Below, in pieces: positions 48,691-56,516 of a stretch of 64,000 bases of DNA. The DNA lies in the NCBI RefSeq assembly GCF_000377705.1, contig NZ_KB898624.1, forward strand, positions 364,516 to 428,515, given 5' to 3'. Within the stretch, counting starts at the first letter, position 1. Each line of letters starts with the position of its first letter. The stretch is from Salsuginibacillus kocurii DSM 18087. Lineage in GTDB: Bacteria; Bacillota; Bacilli; Bacillales; Marinococcaceae. The position numbers and the translations under genes are program-made. Under the pieces are notes generated by a model. It saw nothing but the letters and a program-made list of their open reading frames with translations, did no database searches and had not been told where the DNA came from.

Positions 48691-49472
48691 TCATCCACCC
48701 CTCCGAACATTTCTAAGAGTGTTCGGATTGTAATACCTATAAAATCAACCATATCACTGACGACTGTAAAAAAAGCAGGCAGCATTAACAATAGGATCGG
48801 CAGCCCGAGGAAAATTTTTAAAGGCAGTCCGACAACAAATACATTCATCTGCGGAACAGCCCGCGACATCATCCCCAGAGCAATATCCACCAGAAATAAA
48901 GACCCTACAATCGGAAAGGAGATTTGAAAGGCAATCAAAAACGTTTGTGAAAAAGTCTCAACAATAAACCGGGCAATTCCTTCTTCTCCAAACGGTAAGT
49001 AAAGTTGCGTGAGCGGTACATATTCATAACTATAATAAATGCCGTCAAGCATAACATGATGGCCGTCTACGGCTAACAAAAAAAGAATGGCAAATGCATT
49101 GAGTAGCCCTCCCGAAAGCGGAGTCTGCGCACCTGTTTGGGGGTCAATGACGTTTGCTACTAAAAACCCCATCTTGTAATCAATAAAAGCCCCTGCTGTT
49201 TGAACAGCGCTAAAAATAATATTTGCAGCCATGCCTAAAAACAAACCAAGCATGATTTCTTTACCTATGAGCAAAAAATACAAACCGTCAACAGGAATGG
49301 GGTCTGGTTCAACGATAAAAAACATAATAAATGATAAATAACCAGCGATTCCTATTCGAAATGTAGTAGGAAGGGTTTGAAATGAAAAAATGGGCAAAGC
49401 TGAAAAAAATGCTAATACTCGTACAAACATAAGCAGCCAGGCAGGAAACAAATTCAGCCATTCAAGTTCCAC
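48687..49472 (-). CDS. fliR: Flagellar export protein FliR
   Basis: Export-gate core subunit, 261 residues with about six to eight hydrophobic helices; conserved GFLVANVIDPQTGAQTP and LDIALGMMSRAVPQMNVFVVGLP-type segments (seen in part as GMMSRAVPQMNVF). The start is GTG 49472 behind GGAGGGGAG. 18 bp after fliQ. Confidence 0.94.
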   Translation of the reverse strand: MELEWLNLFPAWLLMFVRVLAFFSALPIFSFQTLPTTFRIGIAGYLSFIMFFIVEPDPIPVDGLYFLLIGKEIMLGLFLGMAANIIFSAVQTAGAFIDYKMGFLVANVIDPQTGAQTPLSGGLLNAFAILFLLAVDGHHVMLDGIYYSYEYVPLTQLYLPFGEEGIARFIVETFSQTFLIAFQISFPIVGSLFLVDIALGMMSRAVPQMNVFVVGLPLKIFLGLPILLLMLPAFFTVVSDMVDFIGITIRTLLEMFGGVDE

Positions 49473-49490
49473 AGGCTCCCCTCCGTTCCA

Positions 49491-49760
49491 TTACCCGACA
49501 AAATTGTGCAAATTACTAAGCACTTGGTTGGCAAAATTTACGACATGGTTTAGCATCCAGGGGCCAAATACAACAAGCGCTCCCATGACGCCAGCGATTT
49601 TTGGAATAAATGCTAATGTTTGTTCCTGAATTTGCGTGGTAGCTTGAAAGATAGCAACCCCTAGACCTAATAGTAAAGCTACCAGTAACAGTGGCCCAGC
49701 CACTATAAAGATAGTCAGTACGCCATTTTCAGCTACTGTAAGCACTGTTTCTGCGCTCAT
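49491..49760 (-). CDS. fliQ: Flagellar export protein FliQ
   Basis: Export-gate helical-hairpin subunit, 89 residues with two transmembrane helices separated by FQATTQIQEQTLAFIPK, the family hallmark. ATG after GAAGGTG. 15 bp after fliP. Confidence 0.95.
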   Translation of the reverse strand: MSAETVLTVAENGVLTIFIVAGPLLLVALLLGLGVAIFQATTQIQEQTLAFIPKIAGVMGALVVFGPWMLNHVVNFANQVLSNLHNFVG

Positions 49761-49775
49761 TTTTGATCACACCTT

Positions 49776-50456
49776 CTAATAACTGAGCAAGAGCGATTCG
49801 ACAATTAAATACCACCCATCCACCAACACAAATAATAGGATCTTAAACGGCAGAGAAATCATAACTGGCGGAAGCATCATCATACCCATAGACATTAAAA
49901 CACTCGCCACAATCATATCGATAACAAGAAAAGGAATAAAAATGAGAAATCCTATTTGAAAAGCCGTCTTTAATTCACTAATAGCAAATGCCGGCACCAT
50001 CGCTGTTAAAGGAATATCTTCAATGGTTTCAGGCTGCTCCATTCCCGCATAATCAATAAAAAGTGCCAAGTCTTTTTCACGGGTATGCTCGGCCATAAAT
50101 TCTTTCAATGGAATTGAAGCTTCTTCAAAAGCTTCATCCTGATTAATATCTCCATCTAAAAATGGAGTGAGAGCTTCTTCATTTATTTCAGCAAACACCG
50201 GCGCCATAATGAAAAATGTTAGAAAGAGCGCCAGGGCAATTAATACTTGGTTCGGGGGCATTTGCTGGGTCGCAATACCTTGCCGGACAAATGACAAGAC
50301 CACCACAATACGAGTGAAGCAGGTCATTAAAATCAAAATCGCCGGTGCCAGCGATAACACAGTAAGAAGAAGTAAGAGCTGAAGAGCTGTCGACATGTTT
50401 TCAGGATCGTCCCCTAAAAAGTTTCCTATATCAATAGCTGGTACCATTGCAATCAT
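49776..50456 (-). CDS. fliP: Flagellar export protein FliP
   Basis: Export-gate core subunit, 226 residues. Conserved ILMTCFTRIVVVLSFVR, MPPNQVLIALALFLTFF and MSMGMMMLPPVMISLPFK segments; four transmembrane helices. No clear cleavable signal peptide precedes the first helix, as in B. subtilis. The first ATG overlaps the fliZ stop by 4 bp (ATGA); a second ATG three codons later is possible. Confidence 0.95.
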   Translation of the reverse strand: MIAMVPAIDIGNFLGDDPENMSTALQLLLLLTVLSLAPAILILMTCFTRIVVVLSFVRQGIATQQMPPNQVLIALALFLTFFIMAPVFAEINEEALTPFLDGDINQDEAFEEASIPLKEFMAEHTREKDLALFIDYAGMEQPETIEDIPLTAMVPAFAISELKTAFQIGFLIFIPFLVIDMIVASVLMSMGMMMLPPVMISLPFKILLFVLVDGWYLIVESLLLSY

Positions 50457-51118
50457 CGGTTCTGATCCCTCACAACATTCTTGATGTCTTCTCTTGATTT
50501 GTTCACATCATCTAATCGTTCTTTCAGCAGTGGCTCTAGTTCTTGCGATGAAGCTTGGGGAGAATTTTTTGCCCTTTGCTGGCGCCACCAATCCAACGCT
50601 TTTTTGGACAGATCGGGCGCAGGAGCTTCATCTTCTTTTAGAAGCTGCTCAATTTCTGCTTCGTCTTCAATCTCCCGCAGCAATTGAATTGAATCCCCTA
50701 CCCCGACAACAAGCAAACGGTCGCCAACCTTTACAATTTGGACAGATTTATTGCTGCCAAGTGGCACCCCGCCCACATTCTGAAGGGTCCGTTTCCCCCG
50801 GTACGCCTGGGACCTGCTTTTAATAATTTTCAGCAGGACATACATAATAAGAACAACAATCCCTAAGCCTATCATCATTTGAAAAAATGAACTGACAAGC
50901 GATTGATCAGCTAGAGGAGCAGTGTCGTCACCTTGTTCTCCTACCGGAAGTTCGCCTTCTTCTTCTTCTTCCTCTTCGGATTCTTCGGCTTCTTCGTTAT
51001 TTAGCATGTCATCGACACTACCGTCTTCTTCCTCTGCTAACGCTGCACCTGGAGTCCCCAGTAAGCTAAGAAGCAGAATCAATATAAAACAAGTTATCCG
51101 TTTTCTCAGCTGAAACAC
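50453..51118 (-). CDS. fliZ: Flagellar assembly protein FliZ/FliO
   Basis: Helps assemble the FliPQR complex. About 221 residues: an N-terminal signal peptide (to ~AALA), a very acidic extracytoplasmic stretch (SEEEEEEEGE), one transmembrane helix (~85-105), then the conserved FliO domain (LQNVGGVPLGSNKSVQIV, RLLVVGVGD). The start GTG 51118 has AGAGGG 8 bp upstream; GTG 51127 abuts it. In B. subtilis this position is called fliZ (fliO). Confidence 0.9.
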   Translation of the reverse strand: MFQLRKRITCFILILLLSLLGTPGAALAEEEDGSVDDMLNNEEAEESEEEEEEEGELPVGEQGDDTAPLADQSLVSSFFQMMIGLGIVVLIMYVLLKIIKSRSQAYRGKRTLQNVGGVPLGSNKSVQIVKVGDRLLVVGVGDSIQLLREIEDEAEIEQLLKEDEAPAPDLSKKALDWWRQQRAKNSPQASSQELEPLLKERLDDVNKSREDIKNVVRDQNR

Positions 51119-51139
51119 ATTGAGCACCCTCTCTTCTTC

Positions 51140-51502
51140 TTATGCCAGGGTTTTATTAATCGCTTCTAATACGCGGTCTGCCTGAAAAGGCTTGACAATG
51201 AAATCTTTTGCTCCGGCTTGAATCGCATCAATCACCATAGCCTGCTGCCCCATAGCAGAACACATAACGATATTTGCTTCCGGGTCGAATGTTTTAATTT
51301 CCTTTAATGCAGCGATGCCGTCTTTTTCTGGCATGGTAATGTCCATTGTCACTAAATCAGGAGTTACTTCTTTATAAAGATCAACTGCTTCCTGACCGTC
51401 TTTTGCTTCTCCCGCAATTTCATACCCATTTTTCTCTAAAATATCTTTAACCATCATGCGCATAAAAGCAGCATCATCTACGATCAAAACTGTATAAGCC
51501 AT
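51140..51502 (-). CDS. cheY: Chemotaxis response regulator CheY
   Basis: Single receiver domain of 120 residues that carries the signal to FliM. Acid pocket Asp9/Asp10, phospho-acceptor Asp54 (VTMDITMP) and Lys104 (FIVKPF). The frame opens three codons earlier, but ATG 51502 is 5 bp after AAGGTGG and gives the standard protein. Lies between fliY and fliZ as in B. subtilis. Its kinase CheA is not encoded in this window. Confidence 0.96.
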   Translation of the reverse strand: MAYTVLIVDDAAFMRMMVKDILEKNGYEIAGEAKDGQEAVDLYKEVTPDLVTMDITMPEKDGIAALKEIKTFDPEANIVMCSAMGQQAMVIDAIQAGAKDFIVKPFQADRVLEAINKTLA

Positions 51503-51529
51503 CATTTCCACCTTCCGTGTTCTATAGGT

Positions 51530-52801
51530 TTATTTCAATTTTTTGAGCCGGTCTTCTGGACTTACAATATCCGTCACACGTACGCCGAAGTTTTCTTCAA
51601 TCACTACAACTTCCCCTTTGGCAATCAGCTTTTGATTCACAAGGATATCGACTGGCTCTCCTGCTAATTTATCCAGTTCAATAATAGACCCTTGAGAAAA
51701 TTCGAGAATCTCTCGAATTGAACGCTTCGTTCTGCCCAGCTCGACTGAGACTTCAAGTGGAATGTCCATCAGCATATTTAAATTCTTCGTTTCTGTTTCA
51801 TTTAATTGCGGCGCGTCAAATGAAGAAAAAGCAGCCGGCTGCACATCTTTTGCTCTATTATTCATGTGCCCTCCCAATTGCTGTGGCTCAGAAAAACCTC
51901 CCGGCGCCTGTTGATAAGCGGGCTCCTGATTCGTGCTCATGCCTTGATTCGGCTGGGTATTTGGCTGAGGTTCGGGCTCTATTTGTTCTGACTCACTTGT
52001 TTCAGGCGAAGCAAGAGTTTCTGCTTCCTCCTCAGGCGGGTTCATTAAGTCTTCTACCATTTGCTTCGCAAACCCTACTGTTACTAATTGCATCAACACT
52101 GAATCTATCAGATCTCCTACTTGGAGACGGAAGGAGATTTTTATTATTGTTTCATCTCCTGGCACTTTGTCTGTGCCTTCTTTTTCTGTAACATCCAGTA
52201 CATCAATGCCAGGAGGGGAAATATCCACCCGTTTGTTAAAGACCGTCGACATAGAAGTCGATGCACTACCCATCATCTGATTCATCGCTTCTTGGACAGC
52301 ACTTAAATGCATATCGCTTAATTCCTCAGCTGGTGCCGTGCCGTCGCCCCCCAGCATAAGATCGGCAATAATTGCCGCATCCGTTGAATCAATAACGAGT
52401 AAATTCGTGCCTTCAAACCCATCTGTATATTGGACATGGATCGATACATGTGGGTTCGGGAATTCAGCTTCTAATAATTCTGAGTGAATAGCACTTACGA
52501 CCGGCGTTGTAATATCTACTTTTTGGTTTAAAAGCTGAGCTAACGCTGTTGCCGCGCTCCCAAATGAAATATTTCCGATTTCACCTAGAGCGTCCTGTTC
52601 AATCGTGGTCAAGTAATCATCTACATTTAATGCCGCTTTACTGTTCGGTGGAGGGTAGCCGTTACCATCTCCACCATCATCTCCGCCGCCTCCTCCAGTT
52701 GGAGGCTGGCTGTCACTGTCCTTATCTCCTGCATCATCATTATTTACGCCTTTTAGCAGTTCATTGATTTCATCCTGCGACAGCATATCATCATTCATCA
52801 T
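51530..52801 (-). CDS. fliY: Flagellar motor switch phosphatase FliY
   Basis: C-ring component combining a CheC-like CheY-P phosphatase with a FliN domain. From ATG 52801 (423 residues): N-terminal DMLSQDEINELLKG that binds CheY-P, an acidic Gly-rich linker (~25-50), phosphatase helices EIGNISFGSA and VQEAMNQMMGSA, a variable Glu/Pro/Gln linker, and a C-terminal SpoA/FliN domain ending VTDIVSPEDRL. Its 5' end overlaps fliM by 11 bp. Confidence 0.95.
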   Translation of the reverse strand: MMNDDMLSQDEINELLKGVNNDDAGDKDSDSQPPTGGGGGDDGGDGNGYPPPNSKAALNVDDYLTTIEQDALGEIGNISFGSAATALAQLLNQKVDITTPVVSAIHSELLEAEFPNPHVSIHVQYTDGFEGTNLLVIDSTDAAIIADLMLGGDGTAPAEELSDMHLSAVQEAMNQMMGSASTSMSTVFNKRVDISPPGIDVLDVTEKEGTDKVPGDETIIKISFRLQVGDLIDSVLMQLVTVGFAKQMVEDLMNPPEEEAETLASPETSESEQIEPEPQPNTQPNQGMSTNQEPAYQQAPGGFSEPQQLGGHMNNRAKDVQPAAFSSFDAPQLNETETKNLNMLMDIPLEVSVELGRTKRSIREILEFSQGSIIELDKLAGEPVDILVNQKLIAKGEVVVIEENFGVRVTDIVSPEDRLKKLK

Positions 52802-53783
52802 CTTCACCCTCCTCAATTTCCTCGGTTACTTGAACCGCTAAATGGTGGTTCACTTGTCCCGGCTGTGCTTTATATTTTCTTTCGCCACCGACATAAACGG
52901 GCAATGGCTCGTCAATTCTTTGGTCAAGTTCCATAACATCGCCAGAGTTTAAATACAACAATTCTTCTACCGTAATCTGCGAGCGGCCAAGTAGAGCCTG
53001 GATAGGTAATGGAGCTTTTTTAACAGTAGCTTCAAGCGCTTGTTCCTCTCCTGCGTTTCGTTCTCGTTTTTTGGTCTGCATCCAGTGATGGACATTCAAT
53101 TTTGGCAGAATCTCTTCTAGAACCACGTGTGGAAGACAAATGTTAATCATGCCGGTCGTTTCATTTATCGTGGTAGAAAGGGAAATGACAACGACCGTTT
53201 CATTCGGAGAAACCATCTGTAAAAACTGGGGGTTCACTTCTAAATCTTCCATAACTGGTTCCATGTCAATGACTGAACTCCACGCTTCCTGAAAGCTGTC
53301 AAGCATTCGTTGAAATAATTGAGATATAATTCTCGTTTCAATTTCAGTAAGATTATCTACTTTATTTATGCTTGACCCTTTTCCCCCTAACAACCGATCA
53401 AGCATGGCATAGCCAATGTTTGGGTTCGTTTCCATGAGTAAGCGCCCTTCAAGCGGATAAGAATCAAAAACATTTAACAGCGTCATTTTGGGCACTGACC
53501 GGATAAACTCTTCATATGGAAGCTGATCTACTGAAGCAACAGAAATTTGCACGAAGGTGCGAAGCTGAGCTGATAAGGCAGTAGTTAAAAGCCGGGCAAA
53601 GTTTTCGTGGATTCGAGAGAGGGAACGGACCTGATCTTTTGAAAAGCGAAGCGCTCGTTTAAAGTCATATGTTTTTACTTTTCGCTCCGTTTCTTCTTGT
53701 TTTAAATCATCCGCATCCATTTCTCCAGTTGATATCGCGGACAAGAGTGCGTCAATCTCACCTTGCGACAGAACATCGCTCAT
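52791..53783 (-). CDS. fliM: Flagellar motor switch protein FliM
   Basis: C-ring subunit that binds CheY-P and FliG. N-terminal CheY-binding motif SDVLSQGEIDALL, central CheC-like middle domain without a phosphatase site, and C-terminal SpoA domain (LPIQALLGRSQITVEELLYL). 330 residues from ATG 53783, which follows AGAGGTG by 6 bp; the frame is open three codons further. Confidence 0.96.
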   Translation of the reverse strand: MSDVLSQGEIDALLSAISTGEMDADDLKQEETERKVKTYDFKRALRFSKDQVRSLSRIHENFARLLTTALSAQLRTFVQISVASVDQLPYEEFIRSVPKMTLLNVFDSYPLEGRLLMETNPNIGYAMLDRLLGGKGSSINKVDNLTEIETRIISQLFQRMLDSFQEAWSSVIDMEPVMEDLEVNPQFLQMVSPNETVVVISLSTTINETTGMINICLPHVVLEEILPKLNVHHWMQTKKRERNAGEEQALEATVKKAPLPIQALLGRSQITVEELLYLNSGDVMELDQRIDEPLPVYVGGERKYKAQPGQVNHHLAVQVTEEIEEGEDDE

Positions 53784-53819
53784 GTAGTTCACCTCTTTTC
53801 TTCCCTGTACAAACGTTGA

Positions 53820-54257
53820 TTATTGAATCATGCGTTCTGTCGTATAGACCCGGATAATAGACCCTTCATCAAGAAGTTCATCGGCCTGGAGACGCACACG
53901 TTCCTCCAATTCATCGATGCCATCCTGTGAAGAAAGCTCAGATGCAGACATACCGGCCAATTCACGAATAATAATATTATTAACCTGAAAATCACGCTGC
54001 TCCAGCTCATCACGAGCATTACCCGAATCAGCATGAATTCTAAATTGAGCACGAATAAATTGGTTTCCATCTTCAAGGTTGGTCGTAATCTCTTCAGTTT
54101 CCCATGAATGTTCAATAATTTCATCAATCGTTGGCTCACCATCAGGTGACGTATTCCCTTGCGCAAACTGATTCACTAATACAAGAGTCACTACGCCGAC
54201 AAGTGTCAGCGCTACGAGGATGATGAGCATGATATTTATGAGCCGATTTTCAAACAT
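53820..54257 (-). CDS. fliL: Flagellar basal body protein FliL
   Basis: 145-residue stator-associated inner membrane protein with one N-terminal transmembrane helix (~8-30) and an extracytoplasmic domain. The C-terminal region has IRELAGMSASELSSQDGID as in other FliL proteins. The ATG follows AGGAGGGG. Sits between swrD and fliM as in B. subtilis. Confidence 0.92.
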   Translation of the reverse strand: MFENRLINIMLIILVALTLVGVVTLVLVNQFAQGNTSPDGEPTIDEIIEHSWETEEITTNLEDGNQFIRAQFRIHADSGNARDELEQRDFQVNNIIIRELAGMSASELSSQDGIDELEERVRLQADELLDEGSIIRVYTTERMIQ

Positions 54258-54259
54258 AA

Positions 54260-54481
54260 TTAAGTCCCCTCCTCATCTGTCAAAAAACCACGGACTCCGA
54301 CAAGGCCGAAGGACCGGTAGCAAGCATGAATTAACCGTTTCACTTCATCGAGCGATTCTTTAACCACAATCTTTTTGCTGTTGGTCAATGTAATCGTCGT
54401 ATCAGGAAACGCCTGAATTTGTTCGATATGAAGTGCGTTAAGTAAAAACGCCTGTCCGTTCAGACGGGTTAGTTCAATCAT
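54260..54481 (-). CDS. swrD: SwrD/FlbD family flagellar protein
   Basis: Small protein (73 residues from ATG 54481) starting MIELTRLNGQAFLLN; in B. subtilis SwrD increases flagellar torque. The ATG lacks a Shine-Dalgarno; the nearest good one (AAGGGAGGTG) is ~34 bp upstream, with a GC-rich GGGGC/GCCCC repeat between. The frame is open to a TTG at 54541, and an in-frame TTG at 54505 is also possible. The product is clear but the start is not. Confidence 0.85.
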   Translation of the reverse strand: MIELTRLNGQAFLLNALHIEQIQAFPDTTITLTNSKKIVVKESLDEVKRLIHACYRSFGLVGVRGFLTDEEGT

Positions 54482-54545
54482 ATGTATAGGGGGGCCAGTG
54501 GCCAATGCCCCGGCCCGCACCTCCCTTAATAATAGATTCAAAACC

Positions 54546-55376
54546 TTACTGCTTTAAGTTTACAAGTTCCTGCAAAATTTCATCCGATGTTGTAATAATG
54601 CGCGTATTTGCCTGGAAACCACGCTGCGCGGTGATCATTTCCGTAAACTCTTCAGAAAGGTCGACGTTCGACATTTCAAGCGTCCCGGCTACAAGTTCAC
54701 CAGCTCCATCGGCGGTTGGAGCACTGATTTCAGGCTCCCCTGAGTTAGCTGATTCTTGTAATAAATTATCTCCTATTTTATTAAGTCCCTCTGGATTTGC
54801 GAACTGAGCCACTTCGATTTGTCCCGCCACTTCTGTTTCTCCATCTTCTACAAAGTTCACCGTACCATCTTGTCCAACACTAAAACTCTCAGCATCTACT
54901 GGAATTTGAATCGTTCCATCACCATCTTGATCTCCAGCAAAGTCTTCCTCATCATTGCCAATCAAATATAAACCATCCTGATTTACAATATACCCCTCTT
55001 CGTCTAGGTAAAAATTCCCAGCTCTAGTGTAAGAAATGGCTCCATCCTCTTCCGGGTCTTCTTGTACCTGAAAGAAACCATCACCAGAAATCCCTAAGTC
55101 CAACTCTCGATTTGTATTCTGCAAGCTTCCTTGGGTATGGATGTTGTCAATAGAACCCATTTGCGCACCCAAACCAACTTGCTGGGCATTTACGCCGCCC
55201 CGTTCATCAGTTGGGCCAGTAGCGCCCTGTGACTGTTGGCTGACCATATCACTAAAGGTAGCCCGCCCTTTTTTAAAGCCGAAGGTGTTAACGTTTGAGA
55301 TATTATTACCTAACACATCTAATTTTTCTTGGTGGTTGTTTAAGCCGGAAATCCCGGAATACATGGATCTTAGCAT
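54546..55376 (-). CDS. flgE: Flagellar hook protein FlgE (formerly FlgG at this locus)
   Basis: 276-residue hook/rod-family protein. N-terminal LRSMYSGISGLNNHQEKLDV and LGNNISNVNTFGFK, and C-terminal NVDLSEEFTEMITAQRGFQA are the conserved D0 helices. The middle is highly acidic. In B. subtilis the gene at this position is the hook gene. The ATG is preceded by a weak GAGCGTGA-type site. Confidence 0.9.
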   Translation of the reverse strand: MLRSMYSGISGLNNHQEKLDVLGNNISNVNTFGFKKGRATFSDMVSQQSQGATGPTDERGGVNAQQVGLGAQMGSIDNIHTQGSLQNTNRELDLGISGDGFFQVQEDPEEDGAISYTRAGNFYLDEEGYIVNQDGLYLIGNDEEDFAGDQDGDGTIQIPVDAESFSVGQDGTVNFVEDGETEVAGQIEVAQFANPEGLNKIGDNLLQESANSGEPEISAPTADGAGELVAGTLEMSNVDLSEEFTEMITAQRGFQANTRIITTSDEILQELVNLKQ

Positions 55377-55457
55377 TCACTTCACGCTCCTGTATAAGTT
55401 CTTTACTCACCGCTTCAATCGGTCCGCGGTGGGTCGGCTTCCATTTTGGTCCAGCCG

Positions 55458-55853
55458 TTACTTTTTGTTCATCACAATTGTTCCGTCAATGTTGGTAAAA
55501 ATGTGGCTTTCTGCTTCTCCCCGGTCCATGGCTGTCACGACAGTGTCATTTTTTGCACTGATGACAAGAGCAGCATCTTCAGTTAACACAAGCGAATCAC
55601 GTACGCCTTTCTCTTTTGCTTCAGCTACTTTAGCTTGTATCTTCGTCCACTCTTCATCATTAATTTGAATATCTCGACTTTCCATCCGTTCGGCCGCATG
55701 CCTGCTCATTTTCAGTTCTTTAGTATCATCAATCTTTTGTTGAAGCATATCCTGAAAACGGGTCTGGCTTTCTTTACTTTCGGTTTCAGGCTTGCGGGTT
55801 GGTGTCGGTTTGGGCAACGGCTGGAGGCTGTACGGGTGGATAGTAGGATCCAT
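55458..55853 (-). CDS. TIGR02530-type flagellar operon protein
   Basis: 131 residues. N-terminal Pro/Lys-rich segment, then LKMSRHAAERMESRDIQI and a C-terminal SAKNDTVVTAMDRGEAESHIFTNIDGTI-type end (cited in part: TNIDGTIVMNKK) that mark the family found between flgD and flgE in many Bacillaceae and Clostridia. Function unknown; possibly an early hook-assembly factor. ATG 55853 follows AAGGGGG by 7 bp. Confidence 0.85.
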   Translation of the reverse strand: MDPTIHPYSLQPLPKPTPTRKPETESKESQTRFQDMLQQKIDDTKELKMSRHAAERMESRDIQINDEEWTKIQAKVAEAKEKGVRDSLVLTEDAALVISAKNDTVVTAMDRGEAESHIFTNIDGTIVMNKK

Positions 55854-55875
55854 AATTACGCCCCCTTATTTCTTC

Positions 55876-55980
55876 TTAAAATAGTTCGTCTAAGCTCGGA
55901 TCTTGATCTTGGTCCACAGGCTCATCGATGAAATCTTCTTCCTCTCCGAAACTCTCATCAGCAGGCATTTCATCTACGAC
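55876..55980 (-). pseudogene. out-of-frame acidic C-terminal fragment after flgD
   Basis: In the frame +1 relative to flgD, codons from 55980 read VVDEMPADES and continue acidic to DPSLDELF and a stop at 55876. This echoes the in-frame FlgD end [14 protein letters not shown]. There is no start codon with a Shine-Dalgarno. It looks like a remnant or duplicated copy of the FlgD tail separated by a stop and a frameshift. Confidence 0.4.
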
Positions 55981-56009
55981 AAGCTGCCATCTGTGCCATC
56001 TGAGACGGT

Positions 56010-56507
56010 TTAATCAGATTCATCGTCCTCTGGCATCTCATCCATCTCTTCTCCTGGTGCAGCAACTTGAGCGAGCTGTTCACTCGATATCCAGTTATCA
56101 TCATCTAATAAGAGACGTATATTTCCATCACTGTCTCGTTTAACAGATACAACTTCGTTTTCTACTAGCTCTGTTTCTGTCCGGTATTCATCAACTTCTA
56201 CTTCTCGTTCCCACTGAATTTTATTACCGATCAGTTCGCTATGCTGTACGAGCGCACCGCCTTCATGAGCATCCACAAAGTCCTGGATGGCATCGCTCAT
56301 ATTGGTCATTTGTTCTAATGAAGTGAATTGAGCCATCTGCGCCACAAAATCTTTATCATCCATGGGGTCGAGCGGGTCTTGATTTTGAAGCTGGGCAATC
56401 AATATTTGCAGAAAGTCGTCTTTTCCCATGACTGTATCTTCGGGGTCTTTAATTTCTGCCTTTCGTTCCTGGGGAATGCTGTATGTTTCGTGGACTGTAT
56501 TGGACAA
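56010..56507 (-). CDS. flgD: Flagellar hook capping protein FlgD
   Basis: Scaffold at the tip of the growing hook. [36 protein letters not shown] is the family core (short motif: LQNQDPLDP, ~45), followed by a beta-rich domain and an acidic tail ending DEDDESD-like. About 165 residues from TTG 56507 (AGGTG 6 bp upstream); GTG 56516 is also open but has no Shine-Dalgarno. An acidic out-of-frame remnant follows in the 156-bp gap. Confidence 0.93.
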   Translation of the reverse strand: MSNTVHETYSIPQERKAEIKDPEDTVMGKDDFLQILIAQLQNQDPLDPMDDKDFVAQMAQFTSLEQMTNMSDAIQDFVDAHEGGALVQHSELIGNKIQWEREVEVDEYRTETELVENEVVSVKRDSDGNIRLLLDDDNWISSEQLAQVAAPGEEMDEMPEDDESD

Positions 56508-56516
56508 TCCTCTCAC

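Noticed and set aside
53828-54166. 112-residue minus-strand ORF overlapping fliL in another frame
   Set aside because: fliL in the competing frame has family features and a Shine-Dalgarno; this frame has neither.
55876-55965. Independent 30-residue protein starting at the ATG in MPADESFG
   Set aside because: No Shine-Dalgarno precedes the ATG, and similarity to the FlgD tail makes a remnant more likely.
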